Part shown: one piece after another, positions 22,074-29,023 of the stretch
Numbering within the stretch: position 1 is the stretch's first letter
How the letters are laid out: the number at the start of each line of letters is the position of its first letter
Source: an uncultured Holophagaceae bacterium
GTDB lineage: Bacteria > Acidobacteriota > Holophagae > Holophagales > Holophagaceae
Reading direction: 5' to 3'
Assembly: GCA_903937385.1 (NCBI GenBank)
Contig: CAIZZF010000008.1
Location: forward strand, 186,001-250,000
DNA: 64,000 nucleotides
Made by a program: the position numbers and the translations under genes
Notes under the pieces: model-generated
Databases searched by the model: none
What the model saw: only the letters and a program-made list of their open reading frames with translations
What the model was told of the DNA's origin: nothing

Positions 22074-22120
22074 CCGGAACCCAGGCGGCCTCGTCTTCGA
22101 CCAGGCCGCCTGGGTTCCGG
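22074..22120 (+). terminator. Long perfect hairpin after the SurA-like lipoprotein gene
   Basis: CCGGAACCCAGGCGGCC (22074-22090) pairs perfectly over 17 bp with GGCCGCCTGGGTTCCGG (22104-22120) around a 13-nt loop, 24 bp after the stop. There is no U tract directly after it, so it may stop transcription with help from Rho or stabilise the mRNA end. Confidence 0.65.
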
Positions 22121-22436
22121 AGAAGGCCTTCGGCCCTTGAGAGCACGATTTAATTAAGAAAAAAACGACTATTCAATTCATAGGAAAATAGATTAAATAG
22201 TCCTTTTCAAAATGAAGTTCGATATGCTTCCTGCACATCACTGATTTCAAGGGATGCCCCTTGGACTGCCTGGTGTTCTAGGCCCTTCTGATGGAGCAGC
22301 GGGAGCGCTAGTTCGGCACCACCTGGGCTGAGGCCACAGGGGGTGGGACCGGATCGCCGCAGGGAGCCCTGCAATCACTCCAGATCATCCACCAGGGATG
22401 ACTTGCTGTTGTTCTACGACTAGGACGGAATGCGCC
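22121..22436. other. Intergenic region with AT-rich core
   Basis: No gene is seen. Positions 22145-22230 are strikingly AT-rich for this chromosome (TTAATTAAG, AATAGATTAAATAG) and contain the dyad GACTATT (22167-22173) / AATAGTC (22196-22202). This is the likely promoter or regulatory region of the hybrid kinase gene at 22437, though no clear -35/-10 pair can be singled out. The remaining 200 bp resemble non-coding DNA. Confidence 0.4.
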
Positions 22437-25373
22437 ATGATCCTTGCGCTTGTCCCACCCCCTCGCGGGCTGACGCGATTCGCCTGGCCCCTGGTTCTAC
22501 TGCTGGCCTGCCTGGCGCTCACCTTCGGGAGCTGGGTCCAGGATCGTCAGGATCGCCAGGACCGGCTCCGTTCCACCTTTGAAACCCGCAGCCACGCGGC
22601 TCTGAGCCTGATCCAGGTGCGCCTAGGCTTTTCGGAGCAGGCTCTCCTTGGCACGCGCGGCCTCTTCGCGGCCAGGGGCACGGTGGGCAGCAAGGAATTC
22701 GCCGCCTACATCGCCAGCCTCCGGGTGGAGGAGACCTATCCGGGCATCCAGGGGATCGGCTTTGCCATGCTCGTCCCTGCAGCCGACAAGGCGCGCCATC
22801 TGGCGCAGGTCCGCAGCCAGGGCTTTCCCGAATACCAGATGCACCCGGAACGGAACCAGGCGGTCTACAGCACGATCCTCCACCTGGAACCCTTCAAGAA
22901 CCGCAACCTGCGGGCCTTCGGCTACGACATGCTCACAGAGCCCGTGCGCCAGGAGGCCATGGGCCGGGCCCGGGACGAGGGCCGGACCAGCATGTCCGGC
23001 CGGGTGAAGCTGGTGCAGGAGACCGACACGGAGGTCCAGCCCGGCGTGCTGGTCTATGTGCCCGTCTACGACACCAAGCAGCCCTCCCTGACCCTCGAGG
23101 ACCGGCGAAGGCATCTGGTCGGGTGGGTGTATACCCCGTTCCGCATGCACGACCTGATGAACGGACTGCTGGGTGAGGCCGAGTCGGACCTGGCCCTCCA
23201 GCTTTTCGATGGGGCCGAGCCCCGTGCCGAGACCCTGCTGTTCGACCGGGGGGCCGCCCTGGCCACTGCCAGCGGGTCCCCCCTTCGAACCCAGCACACC
23301 CTTGCCTTCGGGGGCCGCACCTGGACCCTGGTGACCCAGCCCCTGCCCTCGATGCTGGCCCACCAGGGCCGCGACCTGTCCCGGACGATCCTGGCGATCG
23401 GGGGCCTGGCGAGCCTCCTGGCGGCGGGCTTCACCTACTTCCTGATGGAACAGTTCCGCCGGCTGCGGGTCTCCAACGAAGCGCTCCATATGCGTAGCGT
23501 GGAACGCGATGAGGCCCGGGAGCAGGCCCAGGACTCCGAGCTGAGCTACCTCACCCTGTCCAACAGTGGCGAGGCCCTCATCTGGACCTCGGGCACGGAC
23601 AAGCTCTGCAACTATTTCAACCTGCCCTGGTTGGCCTTCACGGGCCGCACCCTGAGGCAGGAACTGGGCAACGGCTGGGCCGAGGGGGTCCATCCGGAGG
23701 ACCTGGCACGGTGCCTGGACATCTATGTCGGTGCCTTCGACCGGCAGGAGCCCTTCAGCATGGACTACCGGCTGCGCCATGCCTCCGGCGACTACCGCTG
23801 GATCATCGACAAGGGCACGCCCCGCTTTGACACCGGGGGCGCCTTCCTGGGCTACATCGGGCACTGCCTGGACATCTCCGACCAGCGGCGAACCCTGGAA
23901 GAGCTCCGGGAGAGCGAAGAGAAATACCGCGTCCTGGTGGAGACCTCCCAGGAGCTGATCTGGCGCTGCGACATCGAGGGACGGTTCACCTACCTGAACC
24001 CGGCCTGGGAGATGACCCACGGCTACCGGGTGGCGGACATGCTGGGGCGGAGGTTCAGCGACTTCCAGTCCGTGGCCGCGGCGGCACAGGATGCCAGGGA
24101 ATATGCGGCCCGGATGGACGGCGGCTCCTTCCGCAACTACGAGACCACGCACCTCACCCGGGACGGGCAGGAGATCTCGCTGGTGTTCAACGCCGTGCCC
24201 ACGCTGGATCCAGAGGGCACACCCACCGGCATGCAGGGCACGGCCACGGACATCACCTATCGCAAGCGGGCCGAGGAACAGGCCCGCCAGCGGGAGGCGC
24301 AGGACTCCCAGTCCCAGAAGCTGGAGAGCCTCGGCGTCCTGGCCGGCGGCGTGGCCCATGACATGAACAACGTGCTGGCCGCCATCCTGGGCCTGGCCTC
24401 GGCCACCCTCCTGAGTCAACCCAAGGGCAGCCTCGCCCACCTTGCCCTCGACGCCATCTCGAAGGCAGCGGTACGGGGGGGGAAGATGGTCAAGGCCCTG
24501 CTCAACTTCGCCCGCACGAGCCCGGTCGACACCCAGGAAGTGGACATGAACGAGCTCCTCCGCGAGGAGGTCCGCCTCCTGATCCACACCACCCTGGCCA
24601 AGGTTCAGCTGGAGCTGGATCTGGCCGCCGACCTGCGGCCCATCCAGGGGGATGCGGCCGCCCTCACCCATGCCGTCATGAACCTCTGCGTCAACGCCGT
24701 GGAGGCCATGCCGGAGAACGGCAACCTCACCCTGAGGACCCGGAATGTGGACAACCAGTGGATCGAAGTCTGCGTGGAAGACTCCGGCTGCGGCATGCCC
24801 AAAGAGACGCTGGCCAGGGCCCTGGACCCCTTCTTCACCACCAAGGGCTCCGGCAATGGCCTGGGCCTCTCCCTGGTGCACAGCAGCGTGAAGGCCCACC
24901 GGGGACAGCTGGAGCTGTTCAGCGAGCCCGGCCAGGGCACCTGCGTGAGGATGCGCTTCCCGGCCTGCGAACCATCGGCCAGGGCCGCCGAGCCCGACCC
25001 CGGGGTCGTGGTCGCAAGCCCCGGCAAGGCGCTGCGCGTGCTGATCGTGGATGACGATGAGCTGACCCAGATCGCACTCCAGGCGATGCTGACGGCCCTG
25101 GAGCACACACACACCACCGTCGCCAGCGGCGAGGAGGCCCTGGCGCTGCTTCAGACTGGCCCCGAGCTTGATCGGGTCATCCTGGACATGAACATGCCGG
25201 GCCTGGGCGGAACCGGGACCCTGCCGCGCCTGCGGACCCTGCTCCCTGACCTGCCCGTGCTGCTGGTCACGGGCCGGGCCGATCAGGCCGCCATCAACCT
25301 GGCCGCCGCCCATCCCCGCGTCACCCTGGTGGCCAAGCACTTCAGCCTGGAGGAGCTGCAGAAGTACCTCTGA
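22437..25373 (+). CDS. CHASE-PAS-PAS hybrid sensor histidine kinase
   Basis: A 978-residue hybrid kinase. Two membrane segments (WPLVLLLACLALTFGSW and TILAIGGLASLLAAGFTYFL) flank a periplasmic CHASE domain (YPGIQGIGFAMLVP, GFPEYQMHPERN). Two PAS domains follow (YLTLSNSGEALIW and YRVLVETSQELIW, each ending in a PAC-like segment). The kinase core has the phospho-acceptor His in GGVAHDMNNVLAAI, N-box NLCVNAVEAMP, and G-boxes EDSGCGMP and GNGLGLSLVH. A C-terminal receiver has phospho-acceptor Asp in VILDMNMPG. The start at 22437 places the first membrane segment near the N-terminus. CHASE domains sense small extracellular ligands; the ligand is unknown. No cognate output regulator is adjacent. 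Confidence 0.93.
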   Translation: MILALVPPPRGLTRFAWPLVLLLACLALTFGSWVQDRQDRQDRLRSTFETRSHAALSLIQVRLGFSEQALLGTRGLFAARGTVGSKEFAAYIASLRVEETYPGIQGIGFAMLVPAADKARHLAQVRSQGFPEYQMHPERNQAVYSTILHLEPFKNRNLRAFGYDMLTEPVRQEAMGRARDEGRTSMSGRVKLVQETDTEVQPGVLVYVPVYDTKQPSLTLEDRRRHLVGWVYTPFRMHDLMNGLLGEAESDLALQLFDGAEPRAETLLFDRGAALATASGSPLRTQHTLAFGGRTWTLVTQPLPSMLAHQGRDLSRTILAIGGLASLLAAGFTYFLMEQFRRLRVSNEALHMRSVERDEAREQAQDSELSYLTLSNSGEALIWTSGTDKLCNYFNLPWLAFTGRTLRQELGNGWAEGVHPEDLARCLDIYVGAFDRQEPFSMDYRLRHASGDYRWIIDKGTPRFDTGGAFLGYIGHCLDISDQRRTLEELRESEEKYRVLVETSQELIWRCDIEGRFTYLNPAWEMTHGYRVADMLGRRFSDFQSVAAAAQDAREYAARMDGGSFRNYETTHLTRDGQEISLVFNAVPTLDPEGTPTGMQGTATDITYRKRAEEQARQREAQDSQSQKLESLGVLAGGVAHDMNNVLAAILGLASATLLSQPKGSLAHLALDAISKAAVRGGKMVKALLNFARTSPVDTQEVDMNELLREEVRLLIHTTLAKVQLELDLAADLRPIQGDAAALTHAVMNLCVNAVEAMPENGNLTLRTRNVDNQWIEVCVEDSGCGMPKETLARALDPFFTTKGSGNGLGLSLVHSSVKAHRGQLELFSEPGQGTCVRMRFPACEPSARAAEPDPGVVVASPGKALRVLIVDDDELTQIALQAMLTALEHTHTTVASGEEALALLQTGPELDRVILDMNMPGLGGTGTLPRLRTLLPDLPVLLVTGRADQAAINLAAAHPRVTLVAKHFSLEELQKYL

Positions 25374-25569
25374 CGGGGTGGGCAGCAGGTCGGCACCTTT
25401 GCGTGCTTCGTGGTCTTTTCGATGTGATGGAACCTTGGGGAGACAGCCCCACAGGAGCGCGGTGGCGGCCGGCACCGCCTGGCTGAGGCCCACGCCTTGC
25501 GGCACCTGGGAATGCCCAGATACTTCTTCCAGGGCGCAGCGCCTGGCGAGCCCCCGGGGAGGCCATCTC

Positions 25570-26289
25570 ATGAGCCGTCGATGCAGCGCGTGGCGTCGCT
25601 GGCGCCTGGTCCTCCCCCTCGCAGTCGTCGCTTCCCTGTCGGCAGGCCCGCTGGACTGGGACCTCTTCGGCGGGCCCCAGGTCCAGACCGCCCTGGGCCT
25701 CTCCACGGGGAGCCCTTCCCTTGGCCGGGACCTCAATGGGCACCTGGGCCTGGGTGTGGGGGCCTTCCTGGGAGCGCGGGTCTCGAAGAACCATGCCCTC
25801 CGGCTGACCTTCGACTTCACGGGGAACGAGGTCGCCACCTGGTACTACACCTACCCCAACCAGGCCGACCGCATCGAGTACAAGGACATCTGGCGCGTCT
25901 TCCGGCTGGGCCTGGAGCACGAGGTCTCCCTGAGCCGCACCGGGAAGGTGTTCCTTGTCTACGGCGGCGGCCTGCAGGAGACCTGGGTGAACCGGACGGA
26001 GGGCTCGCTCCTGGAGGTCGCCGGCCTGAGCCTCGCCTGGTCCAGCGGCACCACCAGCGGCAGCGCCCGCTACAGCACCAAGCGCACGGCACTGGACAGC
26101 GTCCAGCCCTTCACCAGCCTCGGCTTTGGCTGGCGGCTCCGCCCCCACGGCAGCCTCGAGCTGCGCTGGCTGGCGGGGCCCTACCGGCGCTACGCAGCCA
26201 CAGGCCTGCGCACCACCGCGGAGGGCCCCTGGGAGAAGGTCATGGGTCACCGGGCGGTGCTGAGCTACGCCCTGCGGTTTGGGGACTGA
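25570..26289 (+). CDS. Predicted outer-membrane beta-barrel protein
   Basis: A 239-residue protein with a signal peptide (WRLVLPLAVVASLSAG) and a mature part of alternating amphipathic strands (HLGLGVGAFLGARV, HALRLTFDFTGNEV, KVFLVYGGGLQETWV) that ends in a strand with a terminal aromatic region (RAVLSYALRFGD), as in small outer-membrane barrels. No specific family is recognised. The ATG at 25570 has GGGGAGG upstream; the in-frame ATG at 25378 is rejected because the signal peptide begins at the inner Met. The 196 bp before it contain no other gene. Confidence 0.65.
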   Translation: MSRRCSAWRRWRLVLPLAVVASLSAGPLDWDLFGGPQVQTALGLSTGSPSLGRDLNGHLGLGVGAFLGARVSKNHALRLTFDFTGNEVATWYYTYPNQADRIEYKDIWRVFRLGLEHEVSLSRTGKVFLVYGGGLQETWVNRTEGSLLEVAGLSLAWSSGTTSGSARYSTKRTALDSVQPFTSLGFGWRLRPHGSLELRWLAGPYRRYAATGLRTTAEGPWEKVMGHRAVLSYALRFGD

Positions 26290-26365
26290 GGGTGCTTCCT
26301 TCGTCGGACGGGGGCGGGCTTCGACTCGGGGCCTCGGCGAGGTCGAGCCCGTCTCTTCCATATAG

Positions 26366-26396
26366 AAAACGGACCCCGATGGGGCCCGTTTTGTAG
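26366..26396 (-). terminator. Rho-independent terminator of tRNA-Phe
   Basis: Read on the minus strand: AAAACGGGCCCCATCGGGGTCCGTTTT, a GC-rich stem with one mismatch followed by TTTTCTAT, directly after the tRNA 3' end. Confidence 0.85.
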
Positions 26397-26397
26397 G

Positions 26398-26474
26398 TGG
26401 TGCCTGGAGACGGAGTCGAACCGCCGACACATGGATTTTCAATCCATTGCTCTACCAACTGAGCTACCCAGGCA
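26398..26474 (-). tRNA. tRNA-Phe (GAA)
   Basis: A complete tRNA on the minus strand. The acceptor stem TGCCTGG pairs with CCAGGCA and the CCA end is encoded (26398-26400). The D-arm is AGCTCAGTTGGTAGAGC, and the anticodon stem-loop ATGGA-TTGAAAA-TCCAT has anticodon GAA. The T-arm contains GGTTCGACTCC. Promoter and terminator are both recognisable, so it is a single-gene unit. Confidence 0.97.
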
Positions 26475-26483
26475 CGAAGGATC

Positions 26484-26511
26484 AGGATAGCAGGGGAGGT
26501 CGCATTTTCAA
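26484..26511 (-). promoter_or_regulatory. Sigma-70-type promoter of tRNA-Phe
   Basis: On the minus strand TTGAAA (26506-26511) and TATCCT (26484-26489) are separated by 16 bp, with the -10 box nine bases before the tRNA 5' end. Confidence 0.6.
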
Positions 26512-26581
26512 GTGTCGGATGGACCTGAATTGGTGCATCCTCAATGGTTCGACCCTTCATCTGCCGCTCCCGAGGTTCGTC

Positions 26582-27262
26582 ATGGCCCGTTCCACCAAGT
26601 CCCGCGAGATCCAGGTCCAGAAGCCGGCCCAGAGCCTGGCCCACTTCCAGACGAAGCTGGGCAGTGGCGAGGAGGAGGACGGTGGCCTGCTGAAGCCCAT
26701 CCTCATCGGCGTGGCCGCCCTCGTGACCCTGGGGCTGATCTATGGCGGCTGGGGCACCTGGCAGAACGCCTCGGCCGAGAAGCATGAGGCGGCCCTGGCG
26801 GCCCTGCAGATGGAAGTCGAGGGCGACGGCGTGACCCCCGTGCCGCCCGCGGAAGTCGAAAAGCGCATGCGCGAGCGCCTCGGCCGCCTGGAGGGTCTGG
26901 TGGCCTCGGCCCCGTCTTCGGGCAAGGCCGCCACGGCGGGCCTGCTGTCCACCTGGCGCCTGGCCCTCGACAGGAAGGCTCCGGCCACCCTCAAGGCTGA
27001 CGAGCCCTGGGGACAGATCCGGCTGGCCCAGCGCGCCATCGCCCTGGGCCTCACCCAGGACGCCCGCACCCAGCTCGAGCCCCTGCGCGCCAAGGCCACC
27101 CCAGGCGAGTCCTGGGCCGAGGCCTTCTGGACCTGCCAGCTGGACGCAGACCGCCTCGCGGGGGACCGGGCCCAGGCCCTGAAGGACCTCGCCGACTACA
27201 AGGCGCGCTTCAAGGGCCGCGGAGATGCCTCCGCCCTGGAAAACCTGGTTCAGAGCATCTGA
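26582..27262 (+). CDS. YfgM-like membrane-anchored TPR protein
   Basis: A 226-residue protein with a polar N-terminus of about 35 residues, one membrane segment (LLKPILIGVAALVTLGLIYGGW) and an Ala/Leu-rich helical extracytoplasmic part with TPR-like helix pairs (TAGLLSTWRLALDRKAP, GQIRLAQRAIALGLTQDARTQL). Topology and length match YfgM-type proteins, which accompany the translocon and periplasmic chaperones, but sequence similarity is loose. The ATG at 26582 is the first one giving this topology. It is 26 bp upstream of the phosphorylase gene and probably co-transcribed with it. Confidence 0.6.
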   Translation: MARSTKSREIQVQKPAQSLAHFQTKLGSGEEEDGGLLKPILIGVAALVTLGLIYGGWGTWQNASAEKHEAALAALQMEVEGDGVTPVPPAEVEKRMRERLGRLEGLVASAPSSGKAATAGLLSTWRLALDRKAPATLKADEPWGQIRLAQRAIALGLTQDARTQLEPLRAKATPGESWAEAFWTCQLDADRLAGDRAQALKDLADYKARFKGRGDASALENLVQSI

Positions 27263-27288
27263 GGCACACCCCAGAAAGGAGTCATCCC

Positions 27289-28590
27289 ATGCGGATGTAC
27301 GACCTGATCTACCGCAAGAAACTGGGCGGAGCCCTGTCCGCCGAAGAGATCGCCTTCTGGGTGCAGGGGGCCGCGGACGGCAGCCTCCCCGACGAGCAGA
27401 GTGCCGCCCTGCTCATGGCCATCTGCTGGCGCGGCATGACCACGGAAGAGACCCTGGCCCTCACCCTGGCCATGCGGGACTCGGGCAAGCGGCTGGACCT
27501 GTCCGCGGTGCCCGGCCTCAAGGTGGACAAGCACAGCACCGGCGGGGTGGGCGACAAGACCACCCTCATCCTGGGTCCCATCGTGGCCGCCTGCGGGGTG
27601 CCCTGCCCCATGTTCAGCGGCCGGGGCCTGGGCCACACCGGCGGCACCGTGGACAAGTTCGCCGCCATTCCCGGCCTGAAGGTCGAGCTGTCCGAGGCGG
27701 AGTTCCTCCGCAGTCTGGCCGAGACGGGCTTCGCCAACTCCGCCCAGACCGCCGACATCGCCCCGGCGGACAAGAAGCTCTACGCCCTGCGGGACGTGAC
27801 CGCCACCGTGGAGAGTATTCCCCTCATCACCGCCAGCATCATGTCCAAGAAGCTGGCCGGCGGGGCCAACGCCTTGGTGCTGGACGTCAAGTGCGGCCCC
27901 ACCGCTTTCATGAAGACCCTGGAGGACGCCACGGCCCTGGCCCAGAGCATGGTGGCCGTGGGCAAGGCCCATGGCATGCAGATGCGGGCGCTGATCACCC
28001 GCATGGACGCCCCCCTGGGCTGGGCCATCGGCAACGCCCTGGAGGTCATGGAGTGCGTGGAGATCCTCCGCGGCGAGCACGGCCACTCCGAGCTGGCCCA
28101 GATGAGCTTCCGCCTTGCGGCTGAGATGCTGGTCATGGGGGGAGCTGCCAGCACCCTGGAAGCTGCCCAGGTCCTGGTCCAGGCCAGCATCACTAATGGT
28201 ACGGCCCTGGAGATCCTCCGGCGCTTCGTGGCCCTCAACGGCGGTGACGCCCAGGCCCTGGACGACTTCAGCCGGCTGCCCCAGGCGGGTCAGGTGGTGC
28301 CGGTGTGTGCCGACCGGGCGGGCTACGTGGCCGCCATCGATGGCCGCGCCCTGGGCATCCTGGCCATGGACCTGGGCGCCGGTCGTCGGGACCGCAACGA
28401 CGTCCTGGACCTTGGCGTCGGCATCCGAGTCCTGGCCCAGGTCGGCCAGAGATTGGCGCCGGGCGATCGGCTGTTCGAGGTCTACGCCAAGACCGGAGCC
28501 ACCGTGGCCCCGGAGGCCTTCCGGGCCACCCTGGAGTGGTCCGGAGAGCCGGTGGAGCCGCAGCCCTGGCTGCTGGCGGCCCTGACCTGA
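27289..28590 (+). CDS. Thymidine / pyrimidine-nucleoside phosphorylase
   Basis: A 433-residue nucleoside phosphorylase II family enzyme that splits thymidine (and perhaps uridine) with phosphate to base plus (deoxy)ribose 1-phosphate. Family motifs are TLALTLAMRDSG, the phosphate-binding KHSTGGVGDKT, the signature SGRGLGHTGGTVDKF, and KKLAGGANALVLDVKCG. The length is that of DeoA/Pdp. The ATG at 27289 follows AAAGGAG. The C-terminal domain (GYVAAIDGRALGILAMDLGAGR) is complete. DeoA and Pdp cannot be separated by eye. Confidence 0.93.
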   Translation: MRMYDLIYRKKLGGALSAEEIAFWVQGAADGSLPDEQSAALLMAICWRGMTTEETLALTLAMRDSGKRLDLSAVPGLKVDKHSTGGVGDKTTLILGPIVAACGVPCPMFSGRGLGHTGGTVDKFAAIPGLKVELSEAEFLRSLAETGFANSAQTADIAPADKKLYALRDVTATVESIPLITASIMSKKLAGGANALVLDVKCGPTAFMKTLEDATALAQSMVAVGKAHGMQMRALITRMDAPLGWAIGNALEVMECVEILRGEHGHSELAQMSFRLAAEMLVMGGAASTLEAAQVLVQASITNGTALEILRRFVALNGGDAQALDDFSRLPQAGQVVPVCADRAGYVAAIDGRALGILAMDLGAGRRDRNDVLDLGVGIRVLAQVGQRLAPGDRLFEVYAKTGATVAPEAFRATLEWSGEPVEPQPWLLAALT

Positions 28591-29023
28591 AGTCCGGGCT
28601 CAATTCTTAACAATTTCAGGGGTCCCCTGAGGGACTAGGCACTGCCCCCTCCACCCCGGGAAGACAGCGGCATGCTCAACGATCTGTTTTTTACCCATAG
28701 ATCTATTGATCTACAGGTCAATAGACACGTTTAGCTGCTACCAAGCCCCGACATTGGCAGACCCCAGGCGCCACTTGCGTAGTCGGTGAAGTGCATGGCC
28801 TGGCCAGATGGTTCCTGGAATTCTTCAGGACTTTGTAATAATTGTTTCGCATTCTGGTAGAGTCTCCCGTGGTCTTCAAAGCGCTCTTTCTCACTGTCCT
28901 CAATCCAGATCAACGAATTCACCGCCCATCTGCGGCGTTGAATCTGTCGAACTCCTGGGTTGTTGATTCATTTTTTATTCCGTCGGGCACCCCCCTTTCC
29001 GTCCCGACTTTCTGGAGGATGCT
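28591..29023. other. Low-GC leader region before the first TonB receptor
   Basis: No confident gene. It contains a 15-bp palindrome TCAGGGG-T-CCCCTGA (28616-28630) after the phosphorylase stop and a dyad TCTATTGATC/GGTCAATAGA (28702-28725, one mismatch) in an AT-rich stretch. A small inverted repeat GTCGGG (28982-28987) / CCCGAC (29003-29008) lies just before the GGAGG of the TonB receptor gene. The composition is clearly lower in GC than the surrounding genes. Promoter and regulatory sites for the receptor are expected here; no -35/-10 pair is convincing. Confidence 0.4.
28731..28922 (-). CDS. Possible small protein, uncertain
   Basis: A 63-codon frame from a GTG encodes an acidic, hydrophilic peptide (NSLIWIEDSEKERFEDHGRL and so on) with a natural-looking composition rather than the Arg/Pro-rich look of random frames here. 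However, the DNA is locally low in GC, which makes a balanced composition expected, and no good ribosome-binding site precedes the GTG. It could be a remnant of a transferred gene. No family is recognised. Confidence 0.2.
   Translation of the reverse strand: MNSLIWIEDSEKERFEDHGRLYQNAKQLLQSPEEFQEPSGQAMHFTDYASGAWGLPMSGLGSS

Noticed and set aside
22074-22120. Riboswitch or structured RNA at the long hairpin
   Set aside because: A single perfect stem with simple loop directly after a stop codon is better explained as a transcript end.
22623-25838. 1071-codon open frame antisense to the hybrid kinase
   Set aside because: The opposite strand has all kinase motifs in order; the antisense product has no recognisable domain.
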